From Syntrophales bacterium (GTDB taxonomy: Bacteria; Desulfobacterota; Syntrophia; Syntrophales; UBA2210): a DNA stretch of 54,357 nt. A program made the position numbers and the translations under genes. The DNA lies in NCBI GenBank assembly GCA_028718565.1, contig JAQULO010000008.1, positions 1 through 54,357 on the forward strand, read 5' to 3'. Positions 1-9,343 of the stretch are shown here, piece after piece (the first letter of the stretch is position 1; each line of letters starts with the position of its first letter). A model generated the notes under the pieces. It did no database searches. It saw nothing but the letters and a program-made list of their open reading frames with translations, and had not been told where the DNA came from.

Positions 1-2
1 AC

Positions 3-242
3 GGGTACGCGTATTTTGATTTTGGGAGATCTTCGCCGGGGGAGGGAACGTACAGATTTAAGGAGCAGTGGGGGGCGCGCCCCTTACCCCTGCACTGGAG
101 CTATGCAGTGAAGGGCAAGGCCTCTGTCCCCGGCAATGAAGAGGGGATGGGCAGACAGATCGCCGCGGCATGCTGGAAGAGGCTCCCCGTACCGATTACC
201 CGGGTCATAGGCCCTCCGATCAGGAAGCATATCGGGCTATAG
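3..242 (+). CDS. C-terminal part of a FemAB-like protein (PEP-CTERM/exosortase-associated family), truncated by window start
   Basis: Open frame from base 3 to TAG at 240-242: GYAYFDFGRSSPGEGTYRFKEQWGARPLPLHWSYAV..., typical C-terminus of exosortase-associated FemAB/GNAT-like proteins. Confidence 0.65.
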   Translation, partial: GYAYFDFGRSSPGEGTYRFKEQWGARPLPLHWSYAVKGKASVPGNEEGMGRQIAAACWKRLPVPITRVIGPPIRKHIGL

Positions 243-261
243 GGATAAAAACTAGAACGAC

Positions 262-1479
262 ATGATGATCCAACGGACACTGCCACCAACGGTGGCACCG
301 ATATACTGCCTGGATATTGCTAATGGATTCATGGGTATCCTCCGAGGTAGACGGGAAGTCGATCGGTTTGAGGGTGAACTTCGGGAATATTTCGGTGTCC
401 GACACTGTTTTACGCTGTCATCCGGGCGGGCGGCGCTGACTGTCATTCTCCAGGCCCTCCGTGCCCTACATCCGGAGAGAAGGGCCGTGGTCATACCGGC
501 CTACACCTGCTATTCGGTGGCAGCATCGATTGTCCGCGCAGGCCTTGCGGTAAGGCTGTGTGATGTCGATGCGCAGACGCTGGATTTTGATTACGCGCAA
601 CTTGAAAGTATTGTAACCGGGGATGCACAGGCTTCACCTAAGATATTGGCGATTATCCCCACTCACCTCTTCGGTCTGCCCTCGGATATTGACAGGGTAA
701 CAAGGATCACCTCAGGTCATAAAATTTTTCTTATTGAGGATGCCGCCCAGGCATTTGGGGGGGGGTATAAAAAAAATAAGCTGGGAACGATAGGGGATGT
801 CGGTTTTTTCAGCCTCGGCCGAGGCAAACCGATAACTACGGTTGAAGGGGGGATTATCATCACCGATAGGGATGACATCGCCTGCGGGATTGAAGACCAG
901 ATCAAGGGGATAAAACGATCCCCCCTTGTCGCAGCACCACCACTGATCTTCAAGGCGCTGTTTCTTGCCCTCTTTGTCCATCCGTGGTTGTACTGGTTTC
1001 CGAAGAAACTTCCATTCTTGAGACTTGGTGAAACCCTCTATAATGAAGAGTTTGCTATAGGGCGACTGTCTCCTTTCCAGGCAGGCCTGGCGAGGAGGTG
1101 GCAGCGCAGGATAGAGTATATGAAACAGGCTCGTAGGAAGCGGGCCCTGAGATTTCTACCGATAGGCCGCAGCAACCGTTTTCATGGCTACGTATCCGAC
1201 GAAAGTGAGATGCCAGATCTTCTAAGGTTTCCGCTCCTTTTCCCGAACGCAGGGTTCAGAGAGGATCAGGGATACCGGGCTGCGATGGACAGGAGGGGGA
1301 TTGTGCCACAGTATCCGACCTCCATAAAGGATATAGAGGGGCTTCAAGGCAGATTCACAGGGCAGCAGTACCCGGGCGCGGACCAGGTAGCGGCACACTT
1401 GGTGACGCTACCGATTCATCCGCTGGTATCGCAGGCCGATGCGGATCAGATCATCGAGCTTTTGAAAGACAGCCGGTGA
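262..1479 (+). CDS. DegT/DnrJ/EryC1/StrS family PLP-dependent aminotransferase-like protein
   Basis: 405 aa; SSGRAALTVILQAL, EDAAQAFGG, FSLGRGKPITTVEGG motifs of the sugar aminotransferase fold. Confidence 0.8.
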   Translation: MMIQRTLPPTVAPIYCLDIANGFMGILRGRREVDRFEGELREYFGVRHCFTLSSGRAALTVILQALRALHPERRAVVIPAYTCYSVAASIVRAGLAVRLCDVDAQTLDFDYAQLESIVTGDAQASPKILAIIPTHLFGLPSDIDRVTRITSGHKIFLIEDAAQAFGGGYKKNKLGTIGDVGFFSLGRGKPITTVEGGIIITDRDDIACGIEDQIKGIKRSPLVAAPPLIFKALFLALFVHPWLYWFPKKLPFLRLGETLYNEEFAIGRLSPFQAGLARRWQRRIEYMKQARRKRALRFLPIGRSNRFHGYVSDESEMPDLLRFPLLFPNAGFREDQGYRAAMDRRGIVPQYPTSIKDIEGLQGRFTGQQYPGADQVAAHLVTLPIHPLVSQADADQIIELLKDSR

Positions 1480-1527
1480 TAATCATGAGAAAGGTGCCGT
1501 ATCATAGAGATGCCCCCGTGAAACCGT

Positions 1528-2169
1528 ATGTCTAGGAAAACAGCTGCATATATTGCTCTCTTCCTTGCCGTTGCGGGTTTGATCGGCTTGGGCGTATCGA
1601 CCCGGGTCTCGGACGGGGTTGTAAGATATCTGAAGGCGATGACGATCTCCGAGAATGTGATCCCGGATGGAAGCTCCTTTGATATTGTCTACGTCCTCGG
1701 TGGAACTCAACCAAGCCTGCAGGAAAAGTACGAACGCCTGGGGTCCCTCTGCCGTACTATCAAGTATCAGAAAATCCTTATCCTTGATAGACTCGGGATT
1801 ACCGAGTATCGTAAAGAGGCGGGGCGAAATCTTACCAACAATGAGTGGTCTCTCATGCAGCTGGAACGGCGGGGCATCAAAAAGCAGGACGTGGAGCTGG
1901 TATCGATGACCGATGGGTATTTCGGTACGCTCAGTGAGGCGAGGGCGGTGACAGGGTTGATGGGGGAAAGGGGATACCGCACGGCACTTCTCATTACGGC
2001 TCCTCACCACACGGCACGGGTTAAGAGGAGTTTTGGCCGGATGCTGAAATATAACCGCGGGACGTGTTATGTTACAAGCTCTGAAGAAGAGGCGGCATTC
2101 GGAGAACTGCTTATGGAAAACCTCAAACTGATGGTTTATACTCTTATCTTATTACCGATGCAGGATTGA
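1528..2169 (+). CDS. DUF218 / YdcF-ElyC-like membrane-anchored protein
   Basis: 213 aa; N-terminal TM, VYVLGGTQPS..., SEARAV, ITAPHHTARVKRSF motif typical of DUF218. Confidence 0.7.
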   Translation: MSRKTAAYIALFLAVAGLIGLGVSTRVSDGVVRYLKAMTISENVIPDGSSFDIVYVLGGTQPSLQEKYERLGSLCRTIKYQKILILDRLGITEYRKEAGRNLTNNEWSLMQLERRGIKKQDVELVSMTDGYFGTLSEARAVTGLMGERGYRTALLITAPHHTARVKRSFGRMLKYNRGTCYVTSSEEEAAFGELLMENLKLMVYTLILLPMQD

Positions 2170-3095
2170 AGGGAATACACAACACCGATTCAATGTGGTC
2201 ATTTAAAAATCTGAAGAAGATTGATAAGAAAACCCTCTGCCGAACAGTGAAGGAACAGATGCCCTTCGCCTCCTTTGTCCTTGCAGCAATGATCCTCTTC
2301 GTCGCCTGTTACCATTCGACACTTGCCTGGATGTATGGGCGGTATATCAGCGCTGATTCTTATTATTCACACGGGTTTTTAGTTCCTTTTGTGACGGGCT
2401 ACCTTATCTGGCGCGAGCGGGGACGGCTCAGAGACAAAGACCCCGGTTTTTCATGGCTGGGGCTCTTCGTCATGGCCATCGCGCTTTTGATACACGTATT
2501 CGGAACAATTATCTATGTCTTCTCCGTATCCGGTTTTTCAATCTTTCTGTTGATACTGGGGTTGTCCCTCTTTCTTTTCGGGGGGAGGGTAACACGGATC
2601 ATCCTCTTTCCGCTGGTATTTACGATATTCATGTTCCCGCTCCCGTCCGCCTTTATCGGTGTTGTTTCTTTCCCCTTGAAGCTGTTCGTGGCGAAGAGCG
2701 GAGCCTGGATCGCGGGCCTGATGGGAATACCCGTCTATCTCGAGGGTTTTTATATTACCATCCCGGCCGGTAGCCTTCTGGTCGGTAATCCCTGTAGTGG
2801 GTTGCGCTCGTTGATTACCTTTCTGGCGCTCGGTTCGATCCTCGCATACTTCAGCCCAACTTCTCTGTGGAGGAGAGGGCTGATCATTTTTCTTTCCGTA
2901 CCCACGGCCATCGTGTCGAATGTCATCAGGGTCCCTACGCTGATAACCATCTCTCATTACTGGGGTCTGGAGGCGGCAATGCCCGGAGGTTTCTGGCACG
3001 ATGCGTCAGGTATCATGGTATTTGTCATTGGTTTTTTCCTTCTCATATGTTTTACAAGGATGCTGGAATGGGGATCAACAGGAAAAAGCACATAA
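2166..3095 (+). CDS. Exosortase (EpsH family) transmembrane transpeptidase-like protein
   Basis: Multi-TM with exosortase catalytic triad motifs: NPCSGLRS (Cys), NVIRVP (Arg), FWHDASG (His). Confidence 0.9.
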   Translation: MKGIHNTDSMWSFKNLKKIDKKTLCRTVKEQMPFASFVLAAMILFVACYHSTLAWMYGRYISADSYYSHGFLVPFVTGYLIWRERGRLRDKDPGFSWLGLFVMAIALLIHVFGTIIYVFSVSGFSIFLLILGLSLFLFGGRVTRIILFPLVFTIFMFPLPSAFIGVVSFPLKLFVAKSGAWIAGLMGIPVYLEGFYITIPAGSLLVGNPCSGLRSLITFLALGSILAYFSPTSLWRRGLIIFLSVPTAIVSNVIRVPTLITISHYWGLEAAMPGGFWHDASGIMVFVIGFFLLICFTRMLEWGSTGKST

Positions 3096-3709
3096 CCGTC
3101 CTTGTGCTGCTTGCCTTCTCAGCACTGGCCGTTAATTATCTCAGCTATGACACCTTCGCTCGGCAGGATAATGGCTTTGAGGCAATCGGCAAAATTCCGC
3201 ATACCATCGGGGGTTGGCAGGGGAAAGATTTGCCCCTGGATTTAAGCGTATACGAGATACTGGAAACGAAAACCATAATACACAGAAGCTATACGCTGAA
3301 TAATAGAAACATTCTATTGTCAATAGTTTATTATCCTGAAACAAAAGTGGATTTTCATGCTCCGGAGGGCTGCCTTGGGGGGCAGGGCATAAAGACCAAG
3401 AGTTCATCCAAGACCATCAATCTCAGAACGGGGGATGGACCCGTATCTTTGGACATAAACGAGATAGGATGGGAAAAGGGAAGTGAGCAGAGCATGGTCT
3501 ATTATTTTTATAAAGCCGGCTCGTTCGTCGGAAACAGCTACATCAAGCTGCGTCTTGCCTTGGCCCTCAACAAGTTTACCTCGACTGAAAAGAGTGGGTC
3601 TCTCGTACGGGTGTCTATCCCGGTGTACCTCTCGGATTACAAAAAGGCTGAGGCCGCCCTGCGGGAATTCATGGGGGAACTCTACCCGTACGTCATCAAG
3701 GCTTTGTGA
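3068..3709 (+). CDS. epsI: Exosortase-associated EpsI (DUF3485) protein
   Basis: Overlaps exosortase 3' end by 28 nt; MGINRKKHITVLVLLAFSALAVNYLSY..., IGGWQGKDLPLD, VDFHAPEGCLGGQGI. The ORF-track start at 2867 is upstream of the likely start. Confidence 0.85.
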   Translation: MGINRKKHITVLVLLAFSALAVNYLSYDTFARQDNGFEAIGKIPHTIGGWQGKDLPLDLSVYEILETKTIIHRSYTLNNRNILLSIVYYPETKVDFHAPEGCLGGQGIKTKSSSKTINLRTGDGPVSLDINEIGWEKGSEQSMVYYFYKAGSFVGNSYIKLRLALALNKFTSTEKSGSLVRVSIPVYLSDYKKAEAALREFMGELYPYVIKAL

Positions 3710-3744
3710 GCAAATGATTTTCACGGAGAGGTGGTCGGAAAGAG

Positions 3745-4866
3745 ATGTTATACGTGAAACCCATACGCGTCATGCAGATTACACATGACCTTGCGATAGG
3801 AGGGCTTCAGCAGGTTGTTGTCAATATATGCCGGAATATCAACCGTGACCGGTTTTCCGTTTCGGTTTTGTGTCTGCGCGCAGGGGGGGAGTTGGTGTCT
3901 GAACTGGAGGAGATAGGAATTCCGGTCCTTATGCTTCCGCAAAAGCGGTATGGAACAGATTACTTCTCTTTTCTGAAGGTTGCGTCGATACTCCGTCGGG
4001 AGAAAACGGAGGTTATCCATACGCACAATAAACAGCCGTTCATCGACGGGACCCTGGGGGGTATCATCGCGCGTTCCAGAACTATCGTTCATACCGATCA
4101 TGGGAGAATATTCCCCGATAAGCGCCGCTATGCGTTCGCAGAATGGGTGATGTCACACTTTGTATACAGGATAGCCTCGGTTTCTAACAAGACAAGGGAG
4201 GATCTGATACGATACGAAAAGATTAGAAGGAAGAAGATTATAACTGTTCCGAACGGCGTCGACGAACGATTGTTTGAGACATGTACCGACCCTGAGGCTA
4301 AAAAAAGGGAGCTGGGTATCAGTGGAAGGTATCCAATCCTTGGGATCGGAGCGCGACTGGTCAAGGAAAAGGGGATTGATTATCTCCTGGGGGCGGTTTC
4401 AGAGTTACGCAAACACTACCCTGGGATCCTTCTCATTATAGCGGGCACGGGTCCATATGAAGATACGTTGAAAAATGGTGCGAGTGAACTGGAGATAACA
4501 GACCATGTGGCATTTGTCGGAGCGAGAATGGACATGCCCGAACTCTTGAGCGTATTTGATGTATATGTGTTGCCGTCTCTTTCGGAGGGGATGCCCCTGG
4601 CACTGCTTGAGGCAATGGCCGCAGGATGCCCAATCGTTGCGACAAATGTGGGTGGAGTACCGGATATTATTACTGATGGGTATAACGGAACTCTTGTCGA
4701 GCCGCGTGACAGTTATGCTCTGGCGAAGGCGATCCTGGATATTATGCGGGACGATGAGCAAAGAGAGCGTTTTCGTGAGCGGAGCCGCTTTTTGTATGAG
4801 CAGCACTATTCGGCCACCGCGATGACAAAAATCTATGAGAGCTTGTACCTGCGGGGGAATCCGTGA
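3745..4866 (+). CDS. Glycosyltransferase family 4
   Basis: GT4: DLAIGGLQQVVVNICR, HTHNKQPF, SEGMPLALLEAMAAGCPIVATNVGGVPDII. Confidence 0.88.
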   Translation: MLYVKPIRVMQITHDLAIGGLQQVVVNICRNINRDRFSVSVLCLRAGGELVSELEEIGIPVLMLPQKRYGTDYFSFLKVASILRREKTEVIHTHNKQPFIDGTLGGIIARSRTIVHTDHGRIFPDKRRYAFAEWVMSHFVYRIASVSNKTREDLIRYEKIRRKKIITVPNGVDERLFETCTDPEAKKRELGISGRYPILGIGARLVKEKGIDYLLGAVSELRKHYPGILLIIAGTGPYEDTLKNGASELEITDHVAFVGARMDMPELLSVFDVYVLPSLSEGMPLALLEAMAAGCPIVATNVGGVPDIITDGYNGTLVEPRDSYALAKAILDIMRDDEQRERFRERSRFLYEQHYSATAMTKIYESLYLRGNP

Positions 4867-6200
4867 GGAAAACAGCGGGCAAGCCCTTGAAAAGCGTTCG
4901 GGACGGTAAAAAAATCTTAATGATCTGTTATTACTTTCCTCCTATAACAGACGTCGGGAGCCTCCGAAGCATCCACTTTGCGAAATACTTTAGACAGTAC
5001 GGGTGGAGACCATCGGTATTAACGGTTAGAAATCCGGACAGGGCCTACTGCACGGTTGGTGATGAAGTTTCCCCCGACGGCATACACGTGGAACGCTCTT
5101 TGTCAGTAATCAATCCTTATAGACCCCTTGGAAAAGCACATGGCCTGGTTACCCGGCTTCTTAAGTTGTTTCGAATCGACCTGGTTCGAAACCGCCTGTA
5201 CGACCTGTTCTGCATCCCTGACATGTTCTGGGGGTGGATACCCCTGACCGTTCTGAAGGCGATAGGCATTGTTCGGAGATTCAATGTGGATGCCATATAC
5301 GTGTCCTGTACGCCTTTCAGTTCCGCGCTAATCGGCGCCTTCGTGAAGTTGAGAACGAAAAAGCCCCTCATCGTAGATTTTCGTGACCCATATGCGCTGG
5401 AAGAGCGGGCGGAAATTTTCGATGTTCCGTTATACAGACAGAACATCGATAAGAGGATTGAACGATGGGTTCTCAACGTGGCGGATGCTTTTATCGTGAC
5501 GACGGAGGAGACAAGAAATGGATATATGCGGCAATATCCAGAGTTCACGGAGAAGATGTACACCGTTTATAACGGTTTTGATATGGCCGATGCATCGGTA
5601 AAGTCCGTAGATAAGTATGATAAATTTACGATCATCTATACCGGTGACTTCTATCTATATACGAAAAAGAACGAGCTGTTTGCCGAGGCATTCTTTGATG
5701 GACTTTCCCGTCTCATGGAACGGAGATTTATCAGTCCCGATACCTTCCAATTTCTTTTCTATGGTGACGGGTTCCGTATGATAGAACAATTGGCGCACAG
5801 GTACGGTGTATGCGATGTCGTTCATGTATCGGGAAGAATCTCCCGGAAGAGTGTGATAGAGGCAATAGAAAAATCTCACTTTAGTCTCCTGAGGATAGTC
5901 TCTCCGATGATCAGTACTAAACTCTTTGAGGGAATCTCTCTGAATACACCTTTCATTGCGACGATCCCACATGGCGAGGCGGAGGCGATAATACGGAAGT
6001 ACAGTCCCGGGTCCTATGTAATCACAGAGGCCACCGGCGAGGCTGTGGCAGCCTCCATTACTGAGGGTATGGAAAGGTACAGGAAAGGTGATACGCCACG
6101 GAACGATTTGAACGGTTTCTCCGATCATTTTTCGAGGGAGAGAGGTGCACAGCGTATGATGAAGATCATTGATAATGTCATAGGGCGTGCGGCACAGTGA
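4863..6200 (+). CDS. Glycosyltransferase (GT4-like)
   Basis: YYFPPITDVGSLRSIHFAKYFRQYGW..., IVDFRDPYALE, IYTGDFY motifs. Confidence 0.8.
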   Translation: MRKTAGKPLKSVRDGKKILMICYYFPPITDVGSLRSIHFAKYFRQYGWRPSVLTVRNPDRAYCTVGDEVSPDGIHVERSLSVINPYRPLGKAHGLVTRLLKLFRIDLVRNRLYDLFCIPDMFWGWIPLTVLKAIGIVRRFNVDAIYVSCTPFSSALIGAFVKLRTKKPLIVDFRDPYALEERAEIFDVPLYRQNIDKRIERWVLNVADAFIVTTEETRNGYMRQYPEFTEKMYTVYNGFDMADASVKSVDKYDKFTIIYTGDFYLYTKKNELFAEAFFDGLSRLMERRFISPDTFQFLFYGDGFRMIEQLAHRYGVCDVVHVSGRISRKSVIEAIEKSHFSLLRIVSPMISTKLFEGISLNTPFIATIPHGEAEAIIRKYSPGSYVITEATGEAVAASITEGMERYRKGDTPRNDLNGFSDHFSRERGAQRMMKIIDNVIGRAAQ

Positions 6201-6273
6201 CGAAGAGGGTTGCGCCGTACATTAAAAGAAATACGCCCATTAAATCCGTTCAGATTTGTAGGGATATCTGCAT

Positions 6274-7764
6274 ATGAATATCCTCCAGGCGGCGTTTGCC
6301 GGAGCCAGCTGGCTTGCGCTGTTTCGTGTAATAAGCCAGTCCTTTTCATGGGTTGCTACGATCATCATCGCCAGGATCCTCGTTCCGGAGGATTATGGAA
6401 TGATGGAGATGGCCACGATCTTCACCGGGTACATCGTGCTGTTCAGCGAAATCGGACTCGGTTCGGCGATCGTTCAACGTGAAGAGATTACGCAGGACGA
6501 ACTGTCGAGCATCTTCTGGTTTATTCTCGGATGGGGAGGTGTCCTCAGCCTTTTCTTCATAATCCTGGCGTATCCGACTGCGGCGGTTTTCCAAAATAAG
6601 GGTTTGATACCGCTGACCCAATCGATGTCGATTGTATTTATTCTGGGGTCCGTGAGCATTGTCCCGCAGAACATCCTCCTGCGTGAATTAAAATTCAAGG
6701 TCACCGGTCTTATAGAAGCTGTATCCGTAATTATCTCCTGCATCAGCATGATAGTTATGGCATCGATGGGGAGTGGAGTCTGGACCCTGATTGGGGGGAA
6801 TATCGTGAGAACCGCGTGCAGTGCGATTTTAGTACTTTCCTTTTCGGGGTGGAAACCTCAATTCAGATTCGGGTTTAACCAAATAAAGCCGCACCTTAGT
6901 TACGGCATCAATGTCGCGGTTAGCAATTCCCTGTATTATTTCTATACGAAAAGCGATTGCTTTTTCGCCGGTCGTACGCTAGGCTCCCTGAAGTTGGGCT
7001 ACTATTCCATGGCGCTTCAATTGTCGGTTATCCCAACCGATAAGATCGTGTCACTGATAAACCGCGTCTCATTCCCTCTCTTTTCACGCTGCCAGAACGA
7101 ACCGGAGATCTTCAACAATTTTTTTCTGAAGATGGTAAAGATCCTGAGCATTATTGCGTTGCCGTTATACTGCGGGGGGGTCTTTATCGCCGACGAATTG
7201 ATCCTCGCCCTTCTTGGTCCAAAGTGGATGGATACAATAGTGCCTTTCAAGATGTTGTGCGTTGCACAGATATTCGTCGCGCTGGCCTCGGCGAATGCAA
7301 TTGTTTACAACGCGAGGGGCCTGCCGCGGGTAAATCTCTATTTCAATCTGGTGAATGTTATTATGCTTCCCCTGTCATTTTTCGTGGCTGCCAGATATGG
7401 CCTTGTCTATATCGCGGTACCATGGATCACCATTCATCCCCTTCTTCGTATAGGTCAGACATGGATGACGCTGAGAATGCTCTCTCTCCGTATCTCCTCC
7501 TATCTCAAGGCGATCAGTCATCCGATATGTGCCGTTGTGTCCATGATGGTAATCCTGATGATCTTCCGATCCTTTTATTTCGCGGTAATTGACCCGCAAA
7601 GGAGTATGGCTGTGGCATATATCACGACGGCCGTCAGCCTTGGTGCAGCCTCATATGTGGGATACTATTTTCTGTTCCAGCGCAATGTGATATGGGTACT
7701 ATGGGCGCTGGTGAACAGCCGTGGACGATCAATGGACCGTGAGGATGAACGACAGGGTGATTGA
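6274..7764 (+). CDS. Lipopolysaccharide/O-unit flippase (MOP superfamily, Wzx-like)
   Basis: 496 aa multi-TM; ASWLALFRVISQSFSWVATIIIARILVPEDYGMMEMATIF and GSAIVQREEITQ. Confidence 0.85.
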   Translation: MNILQAAFAGASWLALFRVISQSFSWVATIIIARILVPEDYGMMEMATIFTGYIVLFSEIGLGSAIVQREEITQDELSSIFWFILGWGGVLSLFFIILAYPTAAVFQNKGLIPLTQSMSIVFILGSVSIVPQNILLRELKFKVTGLIEAVSVIISCISMIVMASMGSGVWTLIGGNIVRTACSAILVLSFSGWKPQFRFGFNQIKPHLSYGINVAVSNSLYYFYTKSDCFFAGRTLGSLKLGYYSMALQLSVIPTDKIVSLINRVSFPLFSRCQNEPEIFNNFFLKMVKILSIIALPLYCGGVFIADELILALLGPKWMDTIVPFKMLCVAQIFVALASANAIVYNARGLPRVNLYFNLVNVIMLPLSFFVAARYGLVYIAVPWITIHPLLRIGQTWMTLRMLSLRISSYLKAISHPICAVVSMMVILMIFRSFYFAVIDPQRSMAVAYITTAVSLGAASYVGYYFLFQRNVIWVLWALVNSRGRSMDREDERQGD

Positions 7765-7962
7765 AAGACAGTGATCCTCCCGCACCGTTGCCCTGAAAGG
7801 CGATTTTGTGAACAGGGTACCACCAAAATATTGACGCAGCTTTGCCGTCTTGTTATCATCGTTGGCGGTCAGGTTGATTGAACGGGGTAACGTGCCTCTT
7901 ACCGGGAATAGGTGGAGACGCCGGAGGCAACAATCCCAGGGAAAGAAAGGTATCTTGATACT

Positions 7963-9186
7963 ATGCAAGACATACCCGTCCAGACAGTTGCAGGGGCAGA
8001 AGAGACGAGCAGATACAGGGTATGGTTTTTCATTGCCATGCTATATCTCATTGTTGACTATGCACGTCCCCAAGACATTTTAACATTTCTGGGACCCCTG
8101 CGCCCCGGGATGATTACCATCTTGCTGCTTGCAGCCTGCGTGGTATTCAGCGGAAAGATCGTCCTCTCCTGGAGTAGTCAGACAAGGCTTATCTGGGCGT
8201 TTATCCTGCTCCTCTTTATTCATATTCCCTTCGCAAAGAACACCTATTTTGCCCTTAACGCAGGGCTGGAAATGCTGAAGTTTATGCCGTTTATTCTCTC
8301 CGTTATAATCCTGGTCGATTCGATAGGGCGTCTGAAGAGGCTTGTTATCGTAAGCGTCATCATTATGGCGTATATAAGTTTTTACGGTATAAAGCACGCT
8401 GGGATGGGGTCCGGAGGGTGGTTCAATGATGAAAATGACATATCGTTGTACATAAATACGATGCTGCCCTTTGTCGCCCACCTTTATTACCACGAGAGGG
8501 CGAGGATAAAGAAGTTTTTGTATGCGGGAATCTTTGCTCTGGGAATTGCAACTATTATAACCTCTTTTTCCAGGGGAGGCCTTGTGGGCATCATGGCCAT
8601 GGTCGCCGTTGCATGGCTGATAAGCCGACATAAAATCAGAATGTTCGTTATCATATGTCTGGCTGCCTTTGCGTTTTTTGCGTATACCAGCCAGGAATAT
8701 AAAGCGGAGATATCCACGATAACGAACACACAGTCCGGTACCATTCATGGAAGGATCATTACGTGGGGGGTGGCATGGGACATGTTTCTGGATTATCCTT
8801 TGGGGGTGGGAGGAAACAATTTCCCTGTCAGGTTCGAGGAATATCAGACAAAAGAGTTCTCCCGTGGAATGTGGGGCCGCGTCGCTCATTCATTATGGTT
8901 TACCCTGATACCGGAACTGGGAATCCCGGGCATAATTATCTATTTTATGCTCTTGCTTACTAATTTTAAAACGCTTATGTCTCTCCTGAGGTTGAAATAT
9001 GAAGATAATCCCGACCTCTTATATATACGCACCCTGTCACTCGCTTTTCTGGTTTCGGCAGCAGGATTTTTCGCCTCCGCCACAGGCCTTTCTGTTTTGT
9101 ATTATCCGCATTTTTGGTACTTGACAGCAATGCTTGTGGCAACTGAAAATATAGCAATTAAGATGAACCTTCAACCTGAGCAATGA
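7963..9186 (+). CDS. O-antigen ligase-like / exosortase A-associated putative O-glycosylation ligase
   Basis: Multi-TM; YLIVDYARPQDI near the N-terminus, FSRGGLVGIM, and NxFPVRFEEYQTKEF...AHSLWFTLIPELGIPG. The track start is GTG 7912; in-frame ATG 7963 has a better purine-rich upstream region. Confidence 0.8.
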   Translation: MQDIPVQTVAGAEETSRYRVWFFIAMLYLIVDYARPQDILTFLGPLRPGMITILLLAACVVFSGKIVLSWSSQTRLIWAFILLLFIHIPFAKNTYFALNAGLEMLKFMPFILSVIILVDSIGRLKRLVIVSVIIMAYISFYGIKHAGMGSGGWFNDENDISLYINTMLPFVAHLYYHERARIKKFLYAGIFALGIATIITSFSRGGLVGIMAMVAVAWLISRHKIRMFVIICLAAFAFFAYTSQEYKAEISTITNTQSGTIHGRIITWGVAWDMFLDYPLGVGGNNFPVRFEEYQTKEFSRGMWGRVAHSLWFTLIPELGIPGIIIYFMLLLTNFKTLMSLLRLKYEDNPDLLYIRTLSLAFLVSAAGFFASATGLSVLYYPHFWYLTAMLVATENIAIKMNLQPEQ

Positions 9187-9214
9187 AATCGATGCTTCTG
9201 TACCAGTTTCCAAC

Positions 9215-9275
9215 ATTGGTTACAACGGACACTACAGGCGGGCACCTGTGATTACAGGCGCAACAGGAAACCAAT
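9215..9275 (+). promoter_or_regulatory. Candidate structured leader with alternative hairpins
   Basis: Outer ATTGGTT (9215-9221)/AACCAAT (9269-9275); inside ACAGG - CCTGT - ACAGG (9234, 9245, 9254). Confidence 0.35.
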
Positions 9276-9343
9276 CTTCGGGATAAGTCTTGCCTTCCCG
9301 TAGCAACAATTAAAAGCAAGAGACGCGAAAAGGCCAACACTCG

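Noticed and set aside
1483-2010. 175-aa minus-strand ORF opposite the DUF218 gene
   Set aside because: Antisense to a recognisable protein; no family signature
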